Assembly (NCBI RefSeq): GCF_902506195.1
Contig: NZ_LR732817.1
Coordinates: forward strand, 2,612,245 to 2,676,244
Source: Citricoccus sp. K5
GTDB lineage: Bacteria > Actinomycetota > Actinomycetes > Actinomycetales > Micrococcaceae
Length of the DNA stretch: 64,000 nucleotides
Reading direction: 5' to 3'
Position numbers and translations under genes: made by a program. The notes beneath the pieces are model-generated. The model saw only the letters and a program-made list of their open reading frames with translations. It was not told where the DNA came from and did not search any database. Of the stretch, positions 9,670 to 18,917 are shown in pieces. The first letter of the stretch is position 1, and every line of letters begins with the position of its first letter.

Positions 9670-10146
9670 TCAGTGGGCGCCGCGGTCGGACAGCGACTTG
9701 CCCCAGGCCTCGATGGCTTCCCAGTTGCGGAAGTCACCGTACTGGCCCTTGACCAGCTTGATGCTCAGCTTGTCCAGGAAGCCGAGCTTCTCCTCCGTCA
9801 GGGCGCCGCGCAGGTAGGCGGTGTCCCGGGGCCCGTAGGAATCGATGGTGGCCTGCAGCCGCGGGTTGATCGAGGGCGCGGCGCCGGAGGCGAGGATGAA
9901 CAGGGACTTGTCCGCCAGCTCGGCGCGGTGGGTGTCCAGGAACGCCTTGCCGGTCTTGTCCAGTGCATCACGGTAGATCGGCAGGGCCACCACCACGGCG
10001 TCGACCGTCGCGAGCCACTTCGGGGCGTCCTTCGGGTGCTCCACCACGGTGGTCACGCCCTTGTTCACGCGCAGGACCTTGGCGATCCGTTCGGCGATCT
10101 CTCGGGTGGAACCGTGCTGTGAGGAGGCTACAACCAGGGTGGTCAT
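9670..10146 (-). CDS. flavodoxin-domain protein (HemG-like)
   Basis: This 158-residue flavodoxin-fold protein starts MTTLVVASSQHGSTREIAER, where SSQHGSTREIA is the FMN phosphate-binding loop. DAVVVALPIYRDALDK and LFILASGAAPS follow as the other FMN-contact loops. The pattern resembles the menaquinone-dependent protoporphyrinogen IX dehydrogenase (HemG)/flavodoxin group. No heme genes lie nearby, so the physiological partner is unknown. It is a single gene; the next gene upstream on this strand begins beyond 10192. Confidence 0.85.
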   Translation of the reverse strand: MTTLVVASSQHGSTREIAERIAKVLRVNKGVTTVVEHPKDAPKWLATVDAVVVALPIYRDALDKTGKAFLDTHRAELADKSLFILASGAAPSINPRLQATIDSYGPRDTAYLRGALTEEKLGFLDKLSIKLVKGQYGDFRNWEAIEAWGKSLSDRGAH

Positions 10147-10191
10147 GGGACATCTGCCGCCTTCGGGTGTCGGGTGCGGTGCTGGCGCTTG

Positions 10192-12294
10192 TCAGTGTAT
10201 CCCGCGCAGGTCCAGGTCCAGACGGGTCTCCGGCAATGTCGCCGCCTCGGTCGCGGCTTCGGTCACACCGGTTCCGGAGTGCACGGTCACCGGGATGCCC
10301 CAGTCCTGCTGGTAGAGGTGGCAGGCGGCGTGGTCCGGGATCGGCTGGCCCTTCTCGCCGTCGCAGGAGGCGGCGCGTGCGGTGATGTGCAGGACCCCCT
10401 CGGCCACGTCCGGGTTGATCCGCAGGGTGCGGTGCAGTCCGGTGGAGGTGCCGTCGCCACCCAGGAGCAGGTTCTCCGGGGAGGACGAGATCTTCAGCTG
10501 CGTGGGGTCGCCCCAGCGGTCGTCCAGTTTCTGCCCGGTCGGTGCCTTGAACGCCACGGCCAGCTCCACGTCCCCGGCGGCGATGGCGGTCCGGGGACGC
10601 TGGGTCTGCAGCGCGCCCTCGTCCACCTGCAGGTACTCGTCCGGCACGGACAGCCGCACCAGGTGGTGGGCGTTGGTCTCCACCACCACGATCGAGGCGG
10701 GGTTCCCGTCGGCGTCCGGTTCGACCAGGATGTCCGAGGGCTCCTTCAGGCCGCGGGCCACGGTGGACACCTCGGCCTCGGTGGCGCGGCCATCAGCGGC
10801 CACCCCGGCCGGGGCATACCGGCGGATGGCCCCGTTGTAGGTGTCCGCTACCAGCACGGACCCATCCGGCAGTGCGGCCACGCCCAGCGGGTGCTGGAAG
10901 CGTGCCTGCTCGGCGGCCCCGTCCCGGAAGCCGAAATCGAACAGGCCGGTCCCGACGGCGGAGCTCACCTGGCGCTCCCGAGCTTCCGCGCCGATGGCCG
11001 GGGTGATCGAGCGCAGGGCGGAGGACTCGGAGTCCGCCAGCCACAGGGTGCCGTCGGCCGACTCGGCCAGCCCGGAGGTCTGGGCGAACCAGGCCACGTC
11101 CGGGGCTCCGTCCTCCAGGCCCTCCAGTCCGGTCCCGGCGTAGACGGCGAGCTCCGCTGTGCGGGGGTCGAAGCTGAAGATCTGGTGGGTGCCGGCCATG
11201 GCCACGATGAGGGTGTCCTCGGCGGTGGACCAGAGAACGTCCCACGGGCTGGACAGGGAGGTCTGCAGCGGGTCGGTGCCGAACGGCTCGAGGGAGACCG
11301 TCTCCTCCGGGTTCTCCGGGTCCGCGGCCACGCGCGCCCGCTCCGGGTCGATCAGCCGCTGGACGCCATTGCCGGCCAGCGTCCGGACGGAACCGTCCGC
11401 CAGGCTCACCCCCCGCAGACGGTGGTTGACGGTGTCCGCCACCACCACGTCATAACCCACCGCGGTGGCGACGCCCTCGGGCAGCAGCGCCAGCCCCTGG
11501 GGCTCGTTGAAGCGCACGGTCTCCGGGCCGCCGTCGTCGGTCCCCTTGGACCCGGCGCCCTCGGCGACCGCACCGCCGATGGTGCGCACCACCGTGGTGA
11601 GGTCCCCGGCCAGCTCCACGAGACGGTGGTGGCCGGTGTCCGCCACCAGGAAGGTGCCGGGCTGCGAGCCTCGGGCTCCCAGGGCGATGGCCTTGCCGGG
11701 GAACTTCAGGTCACGGGCCACCGGTTCTGGCGGGACGTAGGGGCCGTTGCCACGGTGCAGTGTGCCCTTGGCCTCGTGCTCGGCCACCAGCTCGTCGACG
11801 AGCGAGGTCAGTCCGGCCACGTGACCCTCACCGGAGAGGTGCGCGGCGATATAGCCCTCGGGGTCCACCACCACCAGGGTCGGCCAGGCGCGGGCCGAGT
11901 AGGCCTGCCACGTGGTGAGGGTCGGATCGTCCAGCACGGGATGCTGGACGTCGTAGCGTTCCACGGCGGCGGCGAGCGCGTCCGGGTCCGCCTCGTGGTC
12001 GAACTTGGGCGAGTGCACACCTACGGTCACGAGCACGTCATGGAACTCCGCCTCCAGGGGCCGCAGTTCGTCGAGTACGTGCAGGCAGTTGACACAGCAG
12101 AAGGACCAGAAGTCCAGGATGACGATCTTGCCGCGCAGCGACTCCAGGTCCAGCGCCGTGCCGCCGGTGTTCAGCCAGTTGCGGCCGACGAGCTCCGAGG
12201 CGCGGACGCGGGACGTGGCCCGCAGCCCGGCGGCACCGGACGCGGCATCTTCGGGGGCTGCTGTGGTGACCGGCTGGTCGGCTGGAGTGCTCAT
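10192..12294 (-). CDS. thioredoxin-like protein with NHL repeats
   Basis: This is a 700-residue protein. Residues about 35-180 form a TlpA/AhpC-type thioredoxin domain with a CVNC redox centre (SFCCVNCLHVLDEL), a cis-Pro loop (ARAWPTLVVVDPEG) and the usual GEG loop. The rest is a series of NHL beta-propeller repeats (FNEPQGLALLPEG, VVADTVNHRLRGV, FQHPLGVAALPDGSVLVADT). No signal peptide is visible, so it is probably cytoplasmic, as for bacterial homologues of animal NHLRC2. The role may be in redox homeostasis, but this is uncertain. I chose the ATG at 12294 (MSTPADQP); an ATG at 12303 is an alternative. The frame stays open to 13176 only through the GntR gene on the other strand. Confidence 0.9.
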   Translation of the reverse strand: MSTPADQPVTTAAPEDAASGAAGLRATSRVRASELVGRNWLNTGGTALDLESLRGKIVILDFWSFCCVNCLHVLDELRPLEAEFHDVLVTVGVHSPKFDHEADPDALAAAVERYDVQHPVLDDPTLTTWQAYSARAWPTLVVVDPEGYIAAHLSGEGHVAGLTSLVDELVAEHEAKGTLHRGNGPYVPPEPVARDLKFPGKAIALGARGSQPGTFLVADTGHHRLVELAGDLTTVVRTIGGAVAEGAGSKGTDDGGPETVRFNEPQGLALLPEGVATAVGYDVVVADTVNHRLRGVSLADGSVRTLAGNGVQRLIDPERARVAADPENPEETVSLEPFGTDPLQTSLSSPWDVLWSTAEDTLIVAMAGTHQIFSFDPRTAELAVYAGTGLEGLEDGAPDVAWFAQTSGLAESADGTLWLADSESSALRSITPAIGAEARERQVSSAVGTGLFDFGFRDGAAEQARFQHPLGVAALPDGSVLVADTYNGAIRRYAPAGVAADGRATEAEVSTVARGLKEPSDILVEPDADGNPASIVVVETNAHHLVRLSVPDEYLQVDEGALQTQRPRTAIAAGDVELAVAFKAPTGQKLDDRWGDPTQLKISSSPENLLLGGDGTSTGLHRTLRINPDVAEGVLHITARAASCDGEKGQPIPDHAACHLYQQDWGIPVTVHSGTGVTEAATEAATLPETRLDLDLRGIH

Positions 12295-12327
12295 GAAATC
12301 CATTCTCGTCTGCGGGCGTCGGGCGAT

Positions 12328-12420
12328 GCCACTTGGTGGCGTCATACAAGGACAACGACGCCGGGCGCCGTCACCATTCCCCGGCCCGTTGCGCGTCCAT
12401 CTAATGAATGCATCAATGCA
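12328..12420. promoter_or_regulatory. two inverted repeats in the divergent NHL/GntR intergenic region
   Basis: GCCAC-TTG-GTGGC occupies 12328-12340 and TGCAT-CA-ATGCA occupies 12409-12420, the latter 7 nt before the GntR start. The second is part of a run of ATGCAT motifs and is the better candidate for an autoregulatory operator of the adjacent GntR protein. The binding assignment is inference. Confidence 0.35.
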
Positions 12421-12426
12421 TGCAAG

Positions 12427-13116
12427 ATGTACGCTGAGTTCGTGACCGAACGCATCCTGCTCCCCTGGCACGACCCCTTGCCCCGCTCTGTGGCCCTCCG
12501 CATGGCCGCCTTGACCGCCCAACGCATCGTGGAGGGCCGGCACGAGCCCGGCGAGTTGCTCACGGAAGCCCACTTGGCCGAGGCTGCCGGCGCCAGCCGG
12601 ACGCCGGCCCGGGAAGCCATGCTGCACCTGCAGTCGTGGGGACTGGTGCGGCTCGCCCCGAAGAAGGGCGGCATCGTCACGGCAGTATCGGGAGGCGAGC
12701 GTCGCGATCTGCTGGACCTCCGCGCCATGTGGGAGGTCCGCAGCGTTGAGCTGCTCGCACCGTCTGCCTCCGCGCGCTCCGAACTGGTGGCCGCCTTGCG
12801 AGCCAGCCTGGATGACCAGCGGACCGCCCTCGACGCCGGTGACGTCCTGCTCTTCGCCGAGGCGGACTTCGGTTTCCACCTGCGGATCATCGAGTCCGGC
12901 GGCAACCGTGTGGTCGCCGAGCTGGCGGCCGCCCTGGGGCCGCGTTTCGCTCGGCTGACCTACCAGGCCGCCAGCGGGGATCTCGATGCCGCCCGCCGAT
13001 ACCACGGCGAACACGAGGACCTGCTCCGACCCATCGAGGCCGGTGATCCCACCGCCTTCGAAGCAGCCGTGCGCCGCCACATCCGCGCCGCCCACTTCCC
13101 GGAGGCCCACCGGTGA
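12427..13116 (+). CDS. GntR-family (FCD-type) transcriptional regulator
   Basis: This protein has about 229 residues. The N-terminal winged helix (ALTAQRIVEGRHEPGELLTE, HLAEAAGASRTPAREAMLHL) is followed by an all-helical FCD ligand domain with metal-binding-type residues (DLRAMWEVRSVE, EADFGFHLRIIESGGN, HGEHEDLL). The start is uncertain between the ATG at 12427 and GTG at 12442; neither has a strong ribosome-binding site. The stop overlaps the GTG of the following MFS gene by 4 nt (GTGA), so this regulator and the transporter form an operon. Confidence 0.9.
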   Translation: MYAEFVTERILLPWHDPLPRSVALRMAALTAQRIVEGRHEPGELLTEAHLAEAAGASRTPAREAMLHLQSWGLVRLAPKKGGIVTAVSGGERRDLLDLRAMWEVRSVELLAPSASARSELVAALRASLDDQRTALDAGDVLLFAEADFGFHLRIIESGGNRVVAELAAALGPRFARLTYQAASGDLDAARRYHGEHEDLLRPIEAGDPTAFEAAVRRHIRAAHFPEAHR

Positions 13117-14363
13117 GCCGGGCGCCCTACGCCGTGACGGAACCCCGCCACCGGGCTCCATGGCTCCGGGTGGCACCGGCGGTGTTCCTGCTGGCCTGGG
13201 GAGGCAACCACTTCACGCCCCTGCTGCACCTCTACGAGGAGCTCGGCAACTACTCGCCGTGGCAGGCGAATCTCCTGCTGGGCATGTATGTCTTCGGCCT
13301 GGTCCCAGGGCTGCTCGTGGCCGCCGCCCTGTCCGACCGGCACGGCCGGCGCCGCGTGATGCTGGCCGGGGTGGCCGCCGGCACCGCTGGCAGCGTCCTC
13401 CTGGGCCTGGGGCTCCACTCGATGACCCTGCTGTGCCTCGGCCGGGCCCTCGCCGGCATCGGCGTGGGCGTGGCCATGTCCGTCGGCGCCTCCTGGATCA
13501 AGGAACTGTCCGCACCGCCGCATGACGCCCAGGCCCCGGACGGAGCGGGGTCGCGCCGTCCCTCACTCACCCTGACGCTGGGATTCGCGCTCGGGGCGGG
13601 CGTCACCGGTTCATTGGCGCAATGGGCCCCGGCCCCGGCACAACTGCCCTATGCCGTCCACCTGGCACTCATGGCCGGATCCGTTCTCCCGCTGCTGTCG
13701 GCACCGGAGACGGTCGGCCGCCGGCAGCAGGCCACCCGGCCGTGGTGGCAGGACCTTCGCGTTCCCTCGGTCGGTCACCACCGGTTCACCCGGCTCGTCC
13801 TGCCGGCGGCGCCCTGGGTCTTCGCGGCCGCGGGGGTGGCCTATGCGATCATGCCGGCCATGGTGGGGCCCGGCCTCGGCGACTGGGCGATTCTGTATGC
13901 CACGGTGATGACCGTCCTCACGCTCGGTTCCGGCGCCGCCGTCCAGCCCTTCGTGGCCCGCATCGACCGGCGCACTCGCGGCCGCGCCCTGTCCCTCGGG
14001 CTCGCCCTCATGGTCCTGGGGATGGTGCTGGCCGTGGTGGCAGGGCTGCTCCGCGACCCGGTCTTCGCCCTGGCCGTGGCCGTGGTGCTCGGCGTGGCCT
14101 ACGGCACCACCGTGGTCGCCGGGCTGGCCCACGTCCAGGCCATCGCCACGCCGCAAGACCTCGCCGGCCTGACCGGCATCTTCTACGCCCTGGCCTATTC
14201 GGGTTTCCTGCTGCCGACCCTGTTGGCCGCGTTGCTGCCGGTTTCTCCCTACCCCGTGTCCCTGGCCGCGGTGGCGGTCCTCTGCATCGCCTGCCTGGCG
14301 CTCGTGTCCACGGGGCCGTGGCACGTGGACAGGCGGTCCGCCCCGGAGCCGTCCGGCACGTAG
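13113..14363 (+). CDS. MFS transporter
   Basis: This 416-residue transporter has twelve predicted helices. The loop after TM2 has SDRHGRRRVMLAG, the MFS motif A, and AGIGVGVAMSVGASWIKELS resembles TM5 motif C-type glycine-rich sequence. It begins at GTG 13113, overlapping the GntR stop, and is translationally coupled to it. It is probably an exporter or importer controlled by the FCD regulator; the substrate is unknown. An 8-nt gap separates its end from the convergent DUF6480 gene. Confidence 0.88.
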   Translation: MSRAPYAVTEPRHRAPWLRVAPAVFLLAWGGNHFTPLLHLYEELGNYSPWQANLLLGMYVFGLVPGLLVAAALSDRHGRRRVMLAGVAAGTAGSVLLGLGLHSMTLLCLGRALAGIGVGVAMSVGASWIKELSAPPHDAQAPDGAGSRRPSLTLTLGFALGAGVTGSLAQWAPAPAQLPYAVHLALMAGSVLPLLSAPETVGRRQQATRPWWQDLRVPSVGHHRFTRLVLPAAPWVFAAAGVAYAIMPAMVGPGLGDWAILYATVMTVLTLGSGAAVQPFVARIDRRTRGRALSLGLALMVLGMVLAVVAGLLRDPVFALAVAVVLGVAYGTTVVAGLAHVQAIATPQDLAGLTGIFYALAYSGFLLPTLLAALLPVSPYPVSLAAVAVLCIACLALVSTGPWHVDRRSAPEPSGT

Positions 14364-14372
14364 CCCGCCGCG

Positions 14373-14663
14373 CTACTCCTCGTGACCCTGGTCCCGGCTC
14401 ATCTGGCCGTCGGCAGGCGGCGTCTCCCCCGGCGGCACGCTTCCACCGCGGTCCAGACCGGTGACGTTCTCCTCCTCCGGGTCCGGGTTCGCGGACTCTG
14501 CCTGCTCCTCGGAGTATGTGTCCGCGTCCTCCTCTGCCGGCTTCCCCGGCTGGTTGGCAGCACCGCTCACGCCTTGCTGGGGCTGGTAGGTCCCCCGCTC
14601 ATCGAGCTCGTTGGTCTCCGTGTCCCGAAAGCTGTCATCGGGTTGTGGCTGGGTCTCGCTCAC
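14373..14663 (-). CDS. DUF6480-like acidic small protein
   Basis: This is a 96-residue, strongly acidic, probably disordered protein. The C-terminal part [20 protein letters not shown] and [11 protein letters not shown] fits the DUF6480 family as I remember it; the function of that family is unknown. GTG at 14663 is preceded by GGAG at a good distance; an upstream in-frame ATG at 14756 would extend into a repeat array and was rejected. The region upstream (14731-14789) carries a 10-bp direct-repeat array. Confidence 0.7.
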   Translation of the reverse strand: MSETQPQPDDSFRDTETNELDERGTYQPQQGVSGAANQPGKPAEEDADTYSEEQAESANPDPEEENVTGLDRGGSVPPGETPPADGQMSRDQGHEE

Positions 14664-14730
14664 GGTGTGCTCCTTCGGATTGCTGGTGAGTCGCTGCCTG
14701 CGGCCATCCTGGCAGCACCCCCGGCCCGAC

Positions 14731-14789
14731 GTGAACCCCTGTGCACCCCTGTGCACCCCGCCTGAACCCCGCTGAACCCGTGTGAACCT
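14731..14789. repeat. array of six imperfect ~10-bp direct repeats
   Basis: On the minus strand the unit is GGGGTTCA or GGGGTGCA followed by 1-3 variable bases, repeated about six times. It lies 70-125 bp upstream of the DUF6480-like gene start, so it could be a helically phased operator. Period and units were read by eye. Confidence 0.55.
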
Positions 14790-14801
14790 CCGTGAGGTTC
14801 A
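14783..14801 (-). terminator. hairpin at the lipoprotein gene stop codon
   Basis: TGAACCTC-CGT-GAGGTTCA gives an 8-bp stem that includes the TGA stop of the lipoprotein gene at 14799-14801. There is no U-tract, so termination is uncertain. It may instead be the last unit of the adjacent repeat array. Confidence 0.3.
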
Positions 14802-15761
14802 GAGCGCCCCCTCGGCGGCGGCCAGGATCTGCTCGGCGATGGCGGTGAACTCCTCGCCTGCCACCTCCGAGTCGCCGATAAAGGAGACCATGACCACGTG
14901 CCCGGCCGTCTGTCCGATCAGCACGTGGGCCGTGGTCTCCGCGCCCCCGCCTGCCGGGGTGCGGGTCCACACCAGGCCGGAATCCACTCCTTCTCCCTCC
15001 GATGCGGAGGTCCGGGCGGTGAAGTCGAACGTGGACTGCTGGAGGTTGGAGTCCGTGACGGTCATCGTCAGCTCAGGACAGTCCGCCACGAGCCGCTCGA
15101 CGTTGGCCAGGTGGTCCTCCACCACGCCGGCGTCCTCGAGGGAGGCGACCTCCACGGTGCCCGTCCCGGCGAACGTCTCAGAACCGAAGTCCAGGCGGGA
15201 GGCGTCCGCCCCGGGCATCAGGATGGGCGACCAGTCCACCGCCGTCAGGGGGGACTTGCAGCTGGCCGGCTCCACCGTGGTGCCGGAGGAGTTCGTCTGC
15301 CGCAATCGCGCGTCCTCGCGCGTGGCGGCGATCTCGGTGTCCGTGGCGGAGACCTGGTTGGTGAAGCCGAAGCTGGCGGCCCGCTCGGCGGCGGCCCCCA
15401 CCGCGGCCTGGTCGGCCCGCGCGTCGGCGGCCTCGGTCTCCGAAGGGTCGGTGGAAGCCGTGCCCGACGTCGGCGACCCACCGTCCGCGCCAGCCCCGCC
15501 TTCCGCTCCATCTCCGTTCTGGGCGTCGGCACCAGCGGTGGGCATGGCGCTACCGGACGGATTCTCCGAGGTGATCCCGTGCGGGTTGGCGGGGACGCCG
15601 GCGTCGTTCCCCTCCTGGTCACTGACACCGCCCGAACAACCGGCGAGGACGAGCATCCCGGCCAGGCCCAGGGCGGCTATCCGAGCACCCGGGCGGTGCA
15701 GCCGGCGGGAGCCGAGGATGGGCCGGATGACCGGGGTCTGGCGGGGGGAACGCGTGGTCAT
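14799..15761 (-). CDS. putative lipoprotein of unknown function
   Basis: This 320-residue protein has a signal peptide ending in a lipobox (LAGMLVLAGC, Cys near residue 42), so it is probably a membrane-anchored lipoprotein. Residues about 45-120 are a low-complexity Gly/Ala/Ser/Asp linker. The folded C-terminal part includes CKSPLTAVDWSPILMPG and ends EQILAAAEGAL. I do not recognise the fold. The ATG overlaps the stop of the CopD-CtaG gene (ATGA), so it belongs to the copper/cytochrome-oxidase cluster and may take part in metal handling or oxidase assembly. That role is context only; there is no Met- or His-rich copper motif. Confidence 0.75.
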   Translation of the reverse strand: MTTRSPRQTPVIRPILGSRRLHRPGARIAALGLAGMLVLAGCSGGVSDQEGNDAGVPANPHGITSENPSGSAMPTAGADAQNGDGAEGGAGADGGSPTSGTASTDPSETEAADARADQAAVGAAAERAASFGFTNQVSATDTEIAATREDARLRQTNSSGTTVEPASCKSPLTAVDWSPILMPGADASRLDFGSETFAGTGTVEVASLEDAGVVEDHLANVERLVADCPELTMTVTDSNLQQSTFDFTARTSASEGEGVDSGLVWTRTPAGGGAETTAHVLIGQTAGHVVMVSFIGDSEVAGEEFTAIAEQILAAAEGAL

Positions 15762-17863
15762 CGGCGGGGCTCCTCGTTGTCGGCAAGTTCTTGGTACATG
15801 CGGTTCCAGGCCTTGAGTTCGGCCTCGTCGTTGAGGTCGGCCTTGCGGTCCAGCCGCTTGGTCTCCTTGGCGTCCGTGCGAGACCACATCACGGCCACCG
15901 CCACGGCCATGAGCACCGTGGGCACCTCGCCGATCCCCCACATCACGGCGCCGCCGATCTGCTGGTCGGCGATGGCGGAGGGCCCCCAGTCGCGTCCCGT
16001 GGAACCGAACCATGAGGCCTGGAGGAGGGATTCGGAGGAGGTCATGGCCACGCCGATGAACGCGTGGAACGCCATGGTGGCCAGCAGGATCACCAAGCGG
16101 AGCGGGTAGAGCGCCTTGCGCGGCAACGGATCGATCCCGATCATCACCGAGGCGAAGATGTAACCGGTCAGCAGGAAGTGCACGTTCATGAACTCGTGCC
16201 CGAGGTGCTCCTGGAGCGAGAAGCCGAAGAACGGCGTGTAGTAGAACACCAGGATCGAACCGGCGAAGTTCACGGCGGCCACCACCGGGTTGGTGATGAA
16301 CCGGCCGAAGGGCGAGTGCACGATCCACAGGATCCACTCGCGAGGACCGCGGGTGCCGTCCGTGCGGCTGGGCAGGGAGCGCAGGGCCAGGGTGACGGGG
16401 GCACCGAGCACCAGGAACATCGGCGAGATCATGGTCAGCGTCATGTGGGCCACCATGTGGGCACTGAACAGCACCTGGCCGTAGATCGCCGGGGAGCCGG
16501 AGGTCACCCAGAACAGGATGGTCAGGCCGGCCACGAAGGAGATCGTGCGCAGTACGGGCCAGCGGTCACCGCGGCGGTGCAGCCGGATGGTGGCGCGTAC
16601 GTACCAGAGCACCAGGAACGCGATGATGGCGACCCACAGCCAGTCGAAGCGCCACTGCGTGAACCAGGTCTGGAAGGTCAGTTCCGGGGGCAGGTCGTAG
16701 CCCGTGAGGATGCGGGCCGGAGAGGCATCCGGGGCGATCTCCTCGGGGACAGGCGGAGAAGTGCGGGAGAGGACGGTGGCGAGTCCCATGATCGCCGCCA
16801 TGATGGCCGCCTCCACCGCGATCAGCTGCCAGAGCAGGCGCTTGGCGGCCGGCGGCGGGGCGGTGGTGCCGGTGGCCAGCCGCGGGATGACCCACAGCCG
16901 GTGCATCAGGCCGATCAGGCCGAGCAGCACGGAGCCCACGAGCTTGGCCAGCACCAGCACGCCATAGGGACTGGCGAGCTGCTCCAGCGTGTTCATGCGG
17001 ATGGCGGCGTTGACCACTCCGGACAGGACCACGGTGGCCAGTCCCAACCCGGCCAGGAGCGAGTAGCGGCTGACCACGGTGTAGATCAGCGGTTCAGGGC
17101 CCTGCCGGTGGGCGGAGGGCTTGCCGCTGGCGCCGTCCGGACCGTGCAGCTTCGGGGAGACCAGGGCCAGGACGATCAGCCCGCCGATCCAGACGACCAC
17201 CCCGAGCAGGTGCAGACCGATCGAGTTGACGGCCCCGTTGTGGTCATCCCCGGAGGCCGAGTGGCCGATCAGGGCCAGGGGCACGATGCCGACCAGGCCG
17301 AGCAGGGCGGTCCAGGCCAGGCCGACCGTGGAGCGGACGGCCAGGGTCAGCGAGGTGATGACGGCGGCCAGGACCGTCACCACGGTCCAAGCCTGGCCCA
17401 CCGAGATGTCCTGCAGGTAGCCGACGAGGCCGGAGGTGAACGACGCGCTGGGGTCCAGCGGCATGCCGGCGAGGTCCGAGTAGGACAACACGAGAACGGC
17501 GAGGGCGGACAGCGTCCAGACCACGGAGGCCGCGGTGGCCACCTGCATCAGCCGGGTGAAGGCCGGATGTTCGCCGCCCTGCCCACTGTGGGCGCGCTGG
17601 CCCCGGGTGGGCGGCATGATGGCACAGGCGAAGATCAGCGCGCCGACCGCGGTGGGCATGGCCAGGTTGTTGACCATCTCGGCCACCGGCAGTCCCCAAC
17701 GGGTCAGGGCCCCGGGGTCGGAGAGCTGGTCCACGGCCAGGATGCCCGTCCAGGCGGCGGCCAGCACCAGGCTGACCGCGCCGACGACTCCGGCCACGGG
17801 CCATAGCCACACCGGTGCGGAGGTGCCCCGCTCAACGGTTGGGGAAGATTTCACAGTATCCAT
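15758..17863 (-). CDS. CopD-CtaG fusion (copper import / cytochrome c oxidase assembly)
   Basis: This 701-residue polytopic protein joins two families. Residues about 20-370 carry a CopD domain (IGLHLLGVVVWIGGLIVLAL, with a membrane His). Residues about 400-690 carry a CtaG (caa3_CtaG) domain (YGQVLFSAHMVAHMTLTMIS, SPFGRFITNPVVAAV, FMNVHFLLTGYIFASVMIG, ADQQIGGAVMWGIGEVP), with several His in helices. CtaG-type proteins supply copper to cytochrome oxidase and CopD imports copper. The fusion is common in actinobacteria. ATG at 17863. It sits between copC upstream and the lipoprotein gene, with ATGA overlap at its end. Confidence 0.93.
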   Translation of the reverse strand: MDTVKSSPTVERGTSAPVWLWPVAGVVGAVSLVLAAAWTGILAVDQLSDPGALTRWGLPVAEMVNNLAMPTAVGALIFACAIMPPTRGQRAHSGQGGEHPAFTRLMQVATAASVVWTLSALAVLVLSYSDLAGMPLDPSASFTSGLVGYLQDISVGQAWTVVTVLAAVITSLTLAVRSTVGLAWTALLGLVGIVPLALIGHSASGDDHNGAVNSIGLHLLGVVVWIGGLIVLALVSPKLHGPDGASGKPSAHRQGPEPLIYTVVSRYSLLAGLGLATVVLSGVVNAAIRMNTLEQLASPYGVLVLAKLVGSVLLGLIGLMHRLWVIPRLATGTTAPPPAAKRLLWQLIAVEAAIMAAIMGLATVLSRTSPPVPEEIAPDASPARILTGYDLPPELTFQTWFTQWRFDWLWVAIIAFLVLWYVRATIRLHRRGDRWPVLRTISFVAGLTILFWVTSGSPAIYGQVLFSAHMVAHMTLTMISPMFLVLGAPVTLALRSLPSRTDGTRGPREWILWIVHSPFGRFITNPVVAAVNFAGSILVFYYTPFFGFSLQEHLGHEFMNVHFLLTGYIFASVMIGIDPLPRKALYPLRLVILLATMAFHAFIGVAMTSSESLLQASWFGSTGRDWGPSAIADQQIGGAVMWGIGEVPTVLMAVAVAVMWSRTDAKETKRLDRKADLNDEAELKAWNRMYQELADNEEPRR

Positions 17864-17940
17864 TCTCTCGCAGGTGGTTCCTGCCGGTGGGGGCCCGGGG
17901 CGGAGGTGCCCCGGGCCCCCCGGTGCGGTGCCGTGACAGA

Positions 17941-18825
17941 TCAGCGGTCGCTGGCCCCCGAGTCGTTCGATCCTCCGTCAGGACCGTTGGTACCGTCCTC
18001 GCCATCGATACCGTCGGTTCCGTCGGTGCCGTTGCCGGTACCGCCTTGACGGCCCGCGGAGCCGGTGCCGATGGCCCTGGCCTTGCGGAACACCATCAGC
18101 ATGGCGACCACGACGACGAGGACGCCACCGATGGCCGCAGGCCAGACCCAGCCCGCAACGGGGCCGGAGGGTGCCTGGCTGTCCTCGGCGGTGGCCTCGC
18201 CGGACGCCGGGTCGGTGGCCGCGGTGCCGGGTTCGGCGGTGGCCGCCGTGGTCGCCGTGGCTGCCGTGGTCGCGGAACCCGTAGCATCCGCGCCGGTGCC
18301 GGTGCCGGCATCACCCGGCGTGGTCTCTGATGAGGCCGGTGCGTCCGGGTTCGGCACCCCGCAGTCCTCCGGGGCGGCCGCTTCGGGGGCGGAGGGGTCC
18401 TCGAGGGTGAACTCGTACCCCTTCTCCTCGGAGTGGCCGTCTGAATACACGACGCGGTAGTCCACCGTGTATTCGCCGTTGGGCAGGCCCTCGCACAGGG
18501 CAGCGGTGAGGCTCGGGCCAGTGACCTGGGCTTCTCCGTCCTGCCACTGGTGGCCGTCCTCGTCCGTGACCGTCACGAGGTTCTGGATGCCCTGGCCAGT
18601 GGTCAGGTTCCCGGAGAATTCCAGGCCGATCTCGGCCGGGGCCTCGAGGACGGCGGTGCCGGCCTCCGGGGTGGCGGACAGCAGCTGGTCATGCGCTGCC
18701 GCCGGGGTGGCCGTGGCCAAGGCGAGCAGCGCGGCGGCCGAGAGGGCCGCCGTGCCGGCGCCGATGCCGCGGGCGCGCCAGGTACGCAGGGGTCGTGCAG
18801 GGGTGGTGGTTCTGTGAGTGCTCAT
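17941..18825 (-). CDS. copC: CopC-domain copper-binding protein
   Basis: This 294-residue exported protein has a signal peptide ending ATPAAA, so the mature chain starts AHDQLLSATPEAG. The N-terminal His is the conserved Cu(II) ligand of CopC, and a second site DGHSEEKGYEFTL carries the partner Asp/His. After the CopC domain (to about residue 135) comes an Ala/Thr/Gly linker, one membrane helix (VWPAAIGGVLVVVVAMLMVF) and a Gly/Asp/Asn-rich tail. This is the YcnJ/CopC form anchored by a C-terminal helix. The ATG at 18825 has AAGGA 6 nt upstream; I rejected the ATG at 18858. It leads the cluster with CopD-CtaG. Confidence 0.92.
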   Translation of the reverse strand: MSTHRTTTPARPLRTWRARGIGAGTAALSAAALLALATATPAAAHDQLLSATPEAGTAVLEAPAEIGLEFSGNLTTGQGIQNLVTVTDEDGHQWQDGEAQVTGPSLTAALCEGLPNGEYTVDYRVVYSDGHSEEKGYEFTLEDPSAPEAAAPEDCGVPNPDAPASSETTPGDAGTGTGADATGSATTAATATTAATAEPGTAATDPASGEATAEDSQAPSGPVAGWVWPAAIGGVLVVVVAMLMVFRKARAIGTGSAGRQGGTGNGTDGTDGIDGEDGTNGPDGGSNDSGASDR

Positions 18826-18917
18826 GGTGTCCTTCACAGCCCGGGCCGGGCACGGCACCGGGCAGGGGTCTGCCGGATGGAGGGTGGAGCTTCCCCGGCC
18901 GGCGGATCAGTGGGCGA

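Noticed and set aside
10174-12426. Long plus-strand frame opposite the thioredoxin-NHL gene
   Set aside because: Codon-bias shadow. Only its last part (from 12427) is a GntR protein.
16064-17806. 580-residue plus-strand frame opposite CopD-CtaG
   Set aside because: His/Gln/Gly-rich composition typical of antisense to membrane genes; no domain.
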